DNA from: Methylomonas sp.
GTDB taxonomy: Bacteria; Pseudomonadota; Gammaproteobacteria; Methylococcales; Methylomonadaceae
Length of the DNA: 5,505 bases
Assembly (NCBI GenBank): GCA_026989715.1
Contig: JALSIU010000054.1
Coordinates: forward strand, 1 to 5,505
Reading direction: 5' to 3'
Position numbers and translations under genes: made by a program. A model generated the notes under the pieces. That model was not told where the DNA came from. It worked only from the letters and a program-made list of their open reading frames with translations, and did not search any database. Of this stretch, positions 1 through 5,505 are shown one piece after another (within the stretch, counting starts at the first letter, position 1; each line of letters starts with the position of its first letter).

Positions 1-31
1 GATAAATTTATTTTTTGTTCAGGCACTAATT

Positions 32-36
32 AGGAG
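32..36 (+). promoter_or_regulatory. Ribosome binding site of the M35-like peptidase gene
   Basis: AGGAG lies eight bases before the ATG at 45, a near-ideal Shine-Dalgarno sequence and spacing. It supports this ATG as the true start and suggests the gene is well translated. No promoter can be assigned with confidence in the 31 AT-rich bases before it. Confidence 0.75.
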
Positions 37-44
37 AGCACACA

Positions 45-599
45 ATGATTAAATTCGACGGTTTTTCTATTCCAGATAATCAAAGATTAATTGCATCAGT
101 TATGGTTCTGAAAGCTGCCTCTGCAAAGGCAAAGGCGGCTTTATTATCTGGTGATCTCACGCATTTTAGGACATGGTTTGATGGTACCGGGAAGAATGCA
201 CATTTAATGAAGGTCTCTTCAATTGTCAAAGAAATAGATGACGCAATAAGGAGTCGTCCTATTACCTTTGCTAATGCAACTGGAAATGCTATAGAAAGAA
301 AAGAGCAAGGCTTATGTGGTTACGTATGGTTAATGCGTAATCCGGGGGTCGGTGATCAATTTTCTAAGATGATTCATGTCGGAAGCGGGATGCGTATACT
401 CATTGTGCCTGGAACTCATGGTGGGAACATTAATAATTTGGCGGAAACCATGTATCACGAACTTAGTCACAAGGTGGGTGGGACTAAAGATATTACTTAC
501 GACGTGAATACATGCAAGAGAAATGCACTGCTTACTCCTCAGCAAGCTGCGTTGAATGCTGAAAATTATAACCGTTTTTTGGGTGAGTATATTAATTGA
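45..599 (+). CDS. Small aspzincin (M35-like) zinc metalloendopeptidase
   Basis: The 184-residue product carries the zincin motif HELSH at residues 138-142 (zinc ligands His138 and His142, catalytic Glu139), followed by GTKDITYD at 146-153. This matches the aspzincin pattern, HExxH followed by GTxDxxYG, in which Asp149 would be the third zinc ligand; the final Gly of the pattern is Asp here. The C-terminal NAENYNRF (171-178) resembles the NADNYxxF ending of peptidyl-Lys metalloendopeptidases (M35, Aspzincin_M35 domain). The N-terminal third (VSSIVKEIDDAI, then CGYVW) fits the start of the same domain. There is no signal peptide or membrane segment, so the protein is either cytoplasmic or exported by a route that needs no Sec signal. 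Bacterial relatives often occur as effector or polymorphic-toxin domains, but no immunity gene or secretion partner is visible, so that role is inference. Substrate unknown. The stop codon lies at the edge of an IS remnant. Confidence 0.85.
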   Translation: MIKFDGFSIPDNQRLIASVMVLKAASAKAKAALLSGDLTHFRTWFDGTGKNAHLMKVSSIVKEIDDAIRSRPITFANATGNAIERKEQGLCGYVWLMRNPGVGDQFSKMIHVGSGMRILIVPGTHGGNINNLAETMYHELSHKVGGTKDITYDVNTCKRNALLTPQQAALNAENYNRFLGEYIN

Positions 600-916
600 T
601 AGATAGAGTTTGCCGGCAATGGTTTAGCGTACTGTCATGCGAAATTCGAATAGTAAAGTTTCAATATTGGACTATTAATAAAAACCTTGCACTGCCTTCA
701 ATGGCAGATTAAAGGCTTTTCTCGGTGTCAGTGCGTATTGCATTGCCACATTAGAACAGGTTATTGAACTGCCTCTATATCCACTTTTTTCAGGGTGATG
801 CCACTGATCTAGCATAGATTCATCAAGCGATATTAGCAATGAACCTTGAATGGTTAAGGCTTGATTATAATTTGAGCCGTTTTTAGTTTGTATTGTTGTT
901 TCTTTTTGTTTTTCAT
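595..916 (-). pseudogene. IS5-family transposase fragment, frameshifted, N-terminal part only
   Basis: A plausible original start is the ATG at 916-914 (MKNKKKQQYKLK). One base appears lost from the A run at 880-884, because adding an A restores KLKNGSNYNQAL. The second frame then runs to GGT at 686-684 (ending LPLKAVQGF) and hits TAA at 677-675. A second shift in the following T run moves homology into a third frame, which has a TGA at 663-661 and continues through DSTLNHCRQTLSIN to about 595. All catalytic DDE residues lie beyond the break. The family call rests on the order and spacing of these conserved blocks, recognised by eye. No functional product is expected. Confidence 0.75.
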
Positions 917-939
917 ATCCTATAATATGGGGATTTTGA

Positions 940-958
940 CCATTTATGTAACAAAGCC
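940..958 (-). repeat. Terminal inverted repeat of the IS5-family remnant
   Basis: On the + strand this reads ccatttatgtaacaaagcc; its complement starts GGCTTTGTTACATAAA, one base from the GGCTTTGTTGCATAAA end widespread in IS5-family elements. It marks the boundary of the element next to the Bat genes, so 959 onward is the original flanking DNA. No matching copy of the opposite repeat is visible elsewhere in the window. Confidence 0.75.
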
Positions 959-1050
959 ATTTTCAGGTGTTAAATTCTGCATCTTGAAATTTCTTGGGTA
1001 TCTGTGGCTAATAATGAAGTAGCGTCTATCGTTATATTCATTTTTGTTAA

Positions 1051-1563
1051 ATGTTTAGCAACACTGCTTGTTGCCTATTATTATCAAACCCTATGCAAGC
1101 TGAACTTCCACTTCGTGATGTCCAAATACCTGAAGCGATTAGCTGGTGGCCACCAGCTATCGGCTGGTGGGTGCTGGCGGTATTAATACCGCTGTGTTTT
1201 TATTTAGTCTTCAGGTTATATCGACGTTTAACGCGCAAAACGGCTTTAAAATCGGCTAAAAAATACTTGCAAGCACTGCAACAAGATACCAATTTAAGCG
1301 AGCAAGAAAAATTACAAGCACTGTCTAAACTGATGCGGCGTACCGCAATCAGTTTATATCCGCGTGCCGATGTCGCTAGTCTGGTGGGCGATGCGTGGTT
1401 GCAGTTTTTGGATGGTAGCTTGTCTGAACCGCAATTTACGAGTGATATCGGTCGTTTATTAACAGAAGCCCTATATCGTCCCGCTATGCAACCGCAATCG
1501 CTTACACCGCTATTTACGCTGTGTGCAAACTGGCTGGCGCAACAAAAAGAACCTAAAATATGA
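1051..1563 (+). CDS. DUF4381 membrane protein of the Bat operon
   Basis: The protein has the DUF4381 signature LRDVQIPEAISWWPP followed by GWW (residues 21-40). A single membrane helix follows at about 39-57 and a basic flank RLYRRLTRK (55-63). The remaining roughly 105 residues are soluble and helical, with WLQFLDG (116-122) and YRP (142-144), both usual in the family. Positive charges after the helix suggest the N-terminus is outside and the domain cytoplasmic. DUF4381 proteins sit between DUF58 and VWA genes in gammaproteobacterial MoxR-Bat operons; their biochemical role is unknown. The stop overlaps the next start as ATGA. The start is doubtful: ATG 1051 follows directly on an in-frame TAA (1048-1050) and lacks a Shine-Dalgarno sequence, and the alternative ATG at 1093 (MQAELPLRD) lacks one too. 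Residues 7-16 look like the end of a signal peptide, so the 5' end may be damaged. Confidence 0.85.
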   Translation: MFSNTACCLLLSNPMQAELPLRDVQIPEAISWWPPAIGWWVLAVLIPLCFYLVFRLYRRLTRKTALKSAKKYLQALQQDTNLSEQEKLQALSKLMRRTAISLYPRADVASLVGDAWLQFLDGSLSEPQFTSDIGRLLTEALYRPAMQPQSLTPLFTLCANWLAQQKEPKI

Positions 1564-2546
1564 TACATTTTGCTTGGCCGTGGTTATTTTTTTGCTTACC
1601 TTTGCCGTGGTTGGTGCGGCGTTTTGCGCCTGCGGCAAATACAGTGGAGCAGGCGGCATTAAAAGTACCTTTTCTCGATGATTTTAGTATTGCAGAGGCA
1701 CAAAATATAGCATCTTCTAGTAAACCGTGGTTATTATGGTTGGCGAGTGTGGCTTGGTGTTTGTTAGTTTTGGCGGCTATGCGCCCGCAATGGTTGGGCG
1801 AACCGATAGAGCAAGGTATTAGTGGTCGTGATTTGATGCTGGCGGTTGATTTATCCGGCAGTATGGAAGAGCGTGATTTTATTGTGGCGAAGAGGCGTGT
1901 TGATCGCCTGACAGCGACTAAGCAAGTTGCCGGTGAATTTATTGAGCGGCGCGTAGGCGACCGTATCGGTTTGATTTTATTTGGTAGCAATGCCTATTTA
2001 CAAACACCTTTAACATTTGATCGTAAAACGGTACAAACTTTATTAAATGAAGCCTTTATTACTTTAGCGGGGGAGAGTACGGCGATTGGTGATGCGATTG
2101 GCTTGGCTGTTAAACGCCTAAAAGATCAACAAGCAGAAAGCAGAGTACTGATTTTATTAACCGATGGTGCCAATACTGCCGGCAAAGTCACGCCTATCAA
2201 GGCCGCAGAGCTTGCGGCGCAATATCAGCTTAAAATATATACCATTGGTATTGGTGCGGATGAAATGATTATTCGTAGCTTTTTTGGTTCACAAAAAGTG
2301 AATCCTTCGCGTGATTTAGATGAAAAAACCTTAACGGCGATTGCCGAAAAAACCGGCGGGCAGTATTTTCGTGCGCGAGATACTGATGAGTTGCAGCAAA
2401 TTTATCAGTTATTAGATGAATTGGAGCCGGTGGAAAAAGATAAGCAATTTTTTCGGCCACGCAGTGAGTTATTTTACTGGCCTTTAGCATTTGCACTTAT
2501 GTTGGCCGGTATTATCAGCATAATGCGCTTACGGTGGGCAGGATGA
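1560..2546 (+). CDS. batA: BatA-like VWA domain membrane protein
   Basis: The 328-residue protein has the BatA architecture. An N-terminal hairpin of two membrane helices (about 4-18 and 57-73) is followed by a von Willebrand factor A domain (about 90-285) and a C-terminal membrane helix (about 304-322). The metal-ion-dependent adhesion site is complete: DLSGS at 97-101, Thr174 in GESTAIGDAI and Asp202 in LLTDG. Length and layout match the family without truncation. BatA proteins are thought to work with BatB, BatC, BatD and a MoxR AAA+ ATPase as a membrane-bound metal-dependent scaffold or chaperone linked to stress tolerance; the exact substrate is unknown. The ATG overlaps the preceding TGA (ATGA, 1560-1563) and no strong Shine-Dalgarno is present, which points to translational coupling with the DUF4381 gene. 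Its own stop overlaps the next start in the same way. Confidence 0.92.
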   Translation: MIHFAWPWLFFCLPLPWLVRRFAPAANTVEQAALKVPFLDDFSIAEAQNIASSSKPWLLWLASVAWCLLVLAAMRPQWLGEPIEQGISGRDLMLAVDLSGSMEERDFIVAKRRVDRLTATKQVAGEFIERRVGDRIGLILFGSNAYLQTPLTFDRKTVQTLLNEAFITLAGESTAIGDAIGLAVKRLKDQQAESRVLILLTDGANTAGKVTPIKAAELAAQYQLKIYTIGIGADEMIIRSFFGSQKVNPSRDLDEKTLTAIAEKTGGQYFRARDTDELQQIYQLLDELEPVEKDKQFFRPRSELFYWPLAFALMLAGIISIMRLRWAG

Positions 2547-4339
2547 TGGGCGAATTTCATTTGCTACGGCCTTATTGGTTATTGGCTTTATTGCCCTTAG
2601 CGGCTTTAGTTTTTTTTAATGTGAAACATAAATTACAGCACGGTAGTTGGTCGGCTGTGTGCGATGCGGATTTATTGCCGTTTATTCTCCAAGAAAAAGA
2701 CACTAAGCCTAGTCGCGCACCTTTGCTAATGGCAAGTTTGGCGGCAGTGTTGGCTATTATTGCTTTAGCGGGGCCGACTTGGCAACGGCTGCCGTTGCCT
2801 GCTTTTAGAAATGCGGCGGCATTAGTGATTGCACTGGATTTATCGCGCTCAATGGAGGCGGCGGATATTAAGCCTTCGCGTATTATTCGGGCGCGTTACA
2901 AAATTGCTGATTTACTCAGTAAGCGTAAAGATGGTCAAACTGCGCTGTTAGTCTATGCGAATGCGGCCTTTACGGTTACGCCATTAACAGAAGACATTGC
3001 CACCATTAACAGTCAGTTATCCGCTTTAAGTCCTGCTATTATGCCTGCGCAGGGTAGTGAGAGCAGGGTGGCGATTAATAAGGCGGTTGAATTATTTAAA
3101 AATGCCGGTTTAACCAAAGGCCAGATTTTATTAGTCACCGATGATGATGTTTTTTTAGAGGATATTGATTTGCCGAGTGGATACCAATTATCTATTTTGG
3201 GCGTTGGTACGGCGGCAGGTGCACCTATTAGTCTGCCCGGCGGTGGTTTTTTAAAAGACGCGCAGGGCAATATCGTCATTGCTAAATTAGAGGCCGCAAC
3301 TTTGCGTCAAGCGGCACAGGCGGGGGGTGGTATTTATCAGCAAATAACGGATACCGATACAGATATTATGCGATTAACGGCCTATTTTGAGCAAGTCGCC
3401 AAACGTAGTGCCGCCCTCGATAGTGATTTGTTATTAGACCGTTGGCAAGAAGCTGGCGTGTGGTTGTTATTGCCGATTTTGTTTTTGAGTGCCTTTGCAT
3501 TTCGGCGTGGTTTATTGCTTATTGCTACGCTACTCATATTGCCGATACCCAAAAACAGTTATGCTTTTGAATGGCAAGATTTATGGCAGACGAAAGAGCA
3601 ACAGGCGTATCAGCGTTATTTGCAAGGCGACTATCAGGGGGCGGCAGAAAAATTTACCAATCCTGCATGGAAAGCGGCAATGCAATATAAAGCAGGGGTG
3701 CAAGCCGCTGAAGAAGGGCTACCTGCTAAAACAGATATTGGCTTTTATAACCAAGGGAATGTGTTGGCAAAATCGGGCAAGTATGAGGAGGCTATTGCCG
3801 CTTATGATAAGGCTTTAGAACTAAACCCGAATAATGCCGATGCAAAATACAATAAAGAAGTGGTAGAAAAATTTCTGGAGCAGCAAAAACAGCAACAAAA
3901 ACAACAGCAAGATAAGCAGGGTAGCCAGGATAATCAAGGCAACCAAGATAAACAGTCTGGCCAAGGCGATGCAGGCCAGCAGGGCAGTCAAGAAGACCAA
4001 GACCAGCAGGCGCAATCTACAAACCCGCAAGATGAACAGCAAGAAGGGCAAGAATCTGCAAGCACAGAAGACAGCGAATCACAAAAGGCTGTACAGGAGC
4101 AAGCGCAACAACAGCAGAGTGATACGGATGCGCCCGCACAGAAAAATGCTGAGTCAGACGCTGAGCCTGAATCTGAAGCAACGGTAAACAGCATGGCTAG
4201 CGAGAAAAGCGAGCAGCAACAGGCGAATGAGCAATGGTTAAACCGAATTCCGGATGACCCTTCCGGCTTGTTAAAACGTAAATTTTTATATCAATACAGT
4301 CGCCAAAAGCAATCGCGCGAGAGTTCGCGGCAATGGTAA
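2543..4339 (+). CDS. batB: BatB-BatC fusion: VWA and TPR membrane protein
   Basis: Two N-terminal membrane helices (about 10-26 and 60-77) precede a VWA domain (about 92-285) with DLSRS at 99-103 and VTDDD around Asp200. A membrane helix follows at 305-320. Then comes RRGLLLIATLL...NSYAFEW (321-343), which looks like an embedded signal peptide from a formerly separate BatC. A TPR lies at about 398-431 (FYNQGNVLAKSGKYEEAIAAY). A Gln/Asp/Glu/Ser-rich linker spans 447-560. The C-terminus has the conserved BatC-type motif QWLNRIPDDPSGLLKRKFLYQY (564-585). The paired helices at 305-336 should place VWA and TPR on the same side of the membrane, probably the periplasm. Start choice: ATG 2543 gives an ATGA overlap with batA; GTG 2534 and ATG 2546 are in frame and possible. 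The BatB-BatC fusion is common in Gammaproteobacteria. Confidence 0.9.
   Translation: MMGEFHLLRPYWLLALLPLAALVFFNVKHKLQHGSWSAVCDADLLPFILQEKDTKPSRAPLLMASLAAVLAIIALAGPTWQRLPLPAFRNAAALVIALDLSRSMEAADIKPSRIIRARYKIADLLSKRKDGQTALLVYANAAFTVTPLTEDIATINSQLSALSPAIMPAQGSESRVAINKAVELFKNAGLTKGQILLVTDDDVFLEDIDLPSGYQLSILGVGTAAGAPISLPGGGFLKDAQGNIVIAKLEAATLRQAAQAGGGIYQQITDTDTDIMRLTAYFEQVAKRSAALDSDLLLDRWQEAGVWLLLPILFLSAFAFRRGLLLIATLLILPIPKNSYAFEWQDLWQTKEQQAYQRYLQGDYQGAAEKFTNPAWKAAMQYKAGVQAAEEGLPAKTDIGFYNQGNVLAKSGKYEEAIAAYDKALELNPNNADAKYNKEVVEKFLEQQKQQQKQQQDKQGSQDNQGNQDKQSGQGDAGQQGSQEDQDQQAQSTNPQDEQQEGQESASTEDSESQKAVQEQAQQQQSDTDAPAQKNAESDAEPESEATVNSMASEKSEQQQANEQWLNRIPDDPSGLLKRKFLYQYSRQKQSRESSRQW
3881..4222 (+). 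repeat. CAG/CAA-rich low-complexity coding repeat (Gln-rich linker)
   Basis: This stretch encodes the Gln-rich, acidic linker between the TPR and the C-terminal motif of the BatB-BatC fusion (residues 447-560). It opens with repeated QQKQ units, passes through imperfect GSQDNQGNQDKQ-like units and ends in Q, E and S clusters. Mixed CAG and CAA codons and imperfect units argue against a perfect slippage tract, but the length probably varies between strains. Such linkers are usual in BatC-type proteins and are expected to be disordered. Confidence 0.7.
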
Positions 4340-4349
4340 GCTGAAAAAA

Positions 4350-4403
4350 ATGGGCGTGGGACAGGTGAGACGTCGCGTTAATCTTAGTACCGGAGGTAAA
4401 TAA
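4350..4403 (+). other. Possible 17-codon upstream ORF coupled to the dehydrogenase gene
   Basis: An ATG at 4350 opens a 17-codon frame (MGVGQVRRRVNLSTGGK) whose TAA at 4401-4403 shares its last A with the ATG at 4403 (TAATG). It carries no clear Shine-Dalgarno sequence of its own and may be chance. If translated, it would deliver ribosomes to the next start. I recognise no protein family in it. Confidence 0.2.
4392..4396 (+). promoter_or_regulatory. Ribosome binding site of the dehydrogenase gene
   Basis: GGAGG lies six bases before the ATG at 4403, which fixes the start of the dehydrogenase. The gap from the previous stop codon is only 63 bases and holds no terminator-like hairpin, so this gene is likely transcribed together with the Bat genes. 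Confidence 0.8.
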
Positions 4404-5260
4404 TGCAACAGGTGGGTTTGATTGGCCTAGGGGCAATGGGAAGTGGCATGGCCGACAACCTTGCCAAAGCAGGATGTTTATATCGAATTTGGAATAGAAC
4501 GCATAGCAAAGCGCAACTTTTGGCAGATAAATTACAAGTGCCAGTGGCTGATTCGGTGCAACAATTAGCGGCTGATGTCGATGTCGTTATTCTCTGCGTA
4601 TCGGCCGATAGTGATGTATTGGCAGTGATTGAGCAGTTATTAGATGACATCAAACCTGGTACGGTAGTGATTGATACGTCTACGGTCAGTCGTGCGACAG
4701 CGATAACGGCCGCACAATTATTGGCGGCTAAGCAAGTGCCATTTCTGGATGCCCCTGTATCCGGTGGGGTAGAAGGGGCCAAAAATGCTAGCTTAGCGAT
4801 GATGGTGGGCGGTGATGAGAAGGTGTTAGCACAAGTGAAGCCGGTGTTAGAGCTCATTGCGGAACGAATGACCTATATGGGGGCGAATGGCTCGGGGCAA
4901 GGTACTAAAGCGGTTAATCAGGTGATGGCGGCGGGTATTAATCAGGCAGTGACCGAGGCTTTGGCCTTTGCGCAGGCAGAGGGCTTGCCTTTAGAGAAAG
5001 TAATTGAGGTTGTCGCAGGTGGCGCGGCAGGCAATTGGTTTTTACAGCATCGCGGTTTATCTATGTGGCAAGCACGTTACCAGCCTGGATTTAAGGTGGT
5101 GTTGCATCATAAGGATTTGATGATTTGTCAGTCGATGGCGCAAGAAAATGCGGCTAAGTTGCCATTAGTACGGCAAACTATTGCTGATTATCAAACATTA
5201 ATTGATGCGGGTTTTGGTGAGGAAGATATTTCTGCTTTGTATCGCTTAAAGCAAAAATAA
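4403..5260 (+). CDS. Beta-hydroxyacid dehydrogenase (3-hydroxyisobutyrate dehydrogenase / semialdehyde reductase family)
   Basis: The complete 285-residue protein has the usual family length. The N-terminal Rossmann motif is VGLIGLGAMGSGM (4-16). NRT at 31-33 follows the second strand, where an Arg usually favours NADP(H) over NAD. The substrate-binding signature is FLDAPVSGGVEGA (114-126). GSGQGTKAVNQ (163-173) contains the catalytic Lys169, and KDLM (237-240) is the conserved second lysine motif. The enzyme should interconvert a short beta-hydroxy acid and its semialdehyde. NRT and overall resemblance favour a glyoxylate or succinic semialdehyde reductase (GLYR type) over the NAD-dependent valine-pathway enzyme, but the substrate cannot be read from sequence. 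It is soluble and cytoplasmic. It stands where BatD is expected in many Bat operons, and a functional link to Bat is not evident. Confidence 0.92.
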   Translation: MQQVGLIGLGAMGSGMADNLAKAGCLYRIWNRTHSKAQLLADKLQVPVADSVQQLAADVDVVILCVSADSDVLAVIEQLLDDIKPGTVVIDTSTVSRATAITAAQLLAAKQVPFLDAPVSGGVEGAKNASLAMMVGGDEKVLAQVKPVLELIAERMTYMGANGSGQGTKAVNQVMAAGINQAVTEALAFAQAEGLPLEKVIEVVAGGAAGNWFLQHRGLSMWQARYQPGFKVVLHHKDLMICQSMAQENAAKLPLVRQTIADYQTLIDAGFGEEDISALYRLKQK

Positions 5261-5505
5261 TTAAGGCTTATAAAAATTAGTGGATTAATAACAACAAACA
5301 GAATAAAAAACAGTTAGTTTATGCTGTTTATTAGCAATAATTTATTAGTCTCTGAAAAATAAGGGAAAGTTTTTTTAAAAAAAATAACATTTCTACTTGT
5401 AAGGAGGCAGGTTTACTGCTATTATTTTTACCGTGTTACAAAATGTTGTATAAAAGATACGAATTGTTGTAATAAAAACACTTAATAAAAATAACCCTTG
5501 GGGGG
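5261..5505. other. AT-rich intergenic region without recognisable gene
   Basis: No coding frame of useful length is present on either strand. Visible structures are a 6-bp stem AAACAG/CTGTTT with a 10-base loop (5308-5329), a T7A8 tract (5370-5384), a weak GGCAG/CTGCT hairpin followed by a T-rich stretch (5406-5429), and two TGTTGTA copies 21 bases apart (5444-5450 and 5465-5471). The 5406-5429 hairpin could be a poor terminator. The repeats near the end could belong to the control region of a gene beyond the window. None is strong enough to call. Confidence 0.4.

Larger units (their letters stand above)
595..958 (-). mobile_element. Truncated, decayed IS5-family (IS903-like) insertion sequence remnant
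   Basis: Read on the - strand, the segment starts with a typical IS5-family terminal repeat (GGCTTTGTTACATAAATGG, 958 down to 940). About 24 bases later the N-terminal part of a transposase begins. Recognisable blocks are YNQAL..QGSLLISLDES, QWHHPEKSGYRG, AFNLPLKAVQGF and DSTLNHCRQTLSIN, which correspond in order to the family's YNxALxxRGSLTxWxDE, WHxxxxGxRG, FxLPLRALQGF and YSTLSRRQKTLSI. Similarity stops near 595, before the region of the first catalytic Asp, so the DDE domain and the other terminal repeat are gone. No target-site duplication can be tested. The copy is inactive and old enough to have at least two frameshifts and stop codons. Confidence 0.8.

Noticed and set aside
936..964. 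Outward-facing hybrid promoter at the IS end (TTGACC at 936-941 driving the Bat genes)
   Set aside because: The -35-like box is good, but the bases 16-18 positions downstream (around 958-965) do not resemble a -10 box.
984..1015. Candidate promoter TTGAAA (984-989) with TAATAA (1009-1014)
   Set aside because: The spacer is 19 bases and the boxes are common in AT-rich DNA. It is possible, but too weak to list as a feature.
1004..1186. 60-codon frame starting at GTG 1004 as a separate gene
   Set aside because: From 1093 it overlaps the DUF4381 signature in another frame and its later part is a meaningless shadow. Only its hydrophobic beginning is of interest, as a possible displaced signal peptide.
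3988..4194. Ser/Cys-rich frame on the - strand
   Set aside because: It is the antisense shadow of the Gln/Ser/Glu-rich linker of the BatB-BatC fusion.
4333..4344. Original batD start overlapping the end of the BatB-BatC gene (ATG at 4333)
   Set aside because: The frame gives only three codons before TGA and the following bases show no BatD-like signal peptide in any frame.
5400..5420. Strong Shine-Dalgarno-like sequence AAGGAGG at 5401-5407
   Set aside because: No ATG, GTG or TTG start with a usable frame follows at the right distance; the GTG at 5434 region gives only a few codons before a stop.
5406..5429. Rho-independent terminator for the dehydrogenase gene
   Set aside because: The stem is only five pairs including one G-U, the T stretch is interrupted, and it lies about 145 bases past the stop codon.
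5436..5453. Second IS5-family end (TGTTGTATAAA resembles TGTTGCATAAA)
   Set aside because: The leading GGCTT of the terminal repeat is absent and no transposase sequence lies beside it.

Overview
The window looks like a chromosomal segment of a moderately AT-rich Gammaproteobacterium. The order DUF4381 protein, VWA protein, VWA-TPR protein is typical of gammaproteobacterial Bat (aerotolerance-type) operons. I cannot place the genus; an environmental or methanotroph-like lineage is only an impression. All intact genes read on the + strand.

Left part (1-958). A strong Shine-Dalgarno sequence precedes a 184-residue stand-alone zinc metallopeptidase of the aspzincin/M35 type (HELSH, then GTKD), which has no signal peptide. 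Directly after its stop codon begins a decayed, truncated IS5-family insertion sequence on the - strand. The transposase N-terminal region can be read across three frames (595-916), and one intact terminal inverted repeat closes the element (940-958). The catalytic part of the transposase and the other end of the element are missing. This accounts for nearly all of the roughly 450 bases between the peptidase and the next gene.

Centre (1051-4339). Three tightly packed genes form a Bat-type membrane module: a DUF4381 membrane protein, a BatA-like VWA protein, and a BatB-BatC fusion (VWA domain, signal-like membrane segment, TPR, long Gln-rich linker, conserved C-terminal motif). Both internal junctions are ATGA stop/start overlaps, so translation is probably coupled. 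The usual upstream partners (MoxR ATPase, DUF58 protein) are not next to it; the IS remnant lies there instead. The usual downstream BatD gene is also missing at its expected place.

Right part (4340-5505). After a 63-base gap with a good ribosome binding site comes a complete beta-hydroxyacid dehydrogenase of the 3-hydroxyisobutyrate dehydrogenase / glyoxylate-succinic semialdehyde reductase family, probably co-transcribed with the Bat genes. The last 245 bases are AT-rich and hold no recognisable gene.

No wholly new system is evident. The most interesting points are the small aspzincin peptidase flush against an IS breakpoint, the Bat operon cut off from its AAA+ partner and BatD, and the odd start region of the DUF4381 gene.
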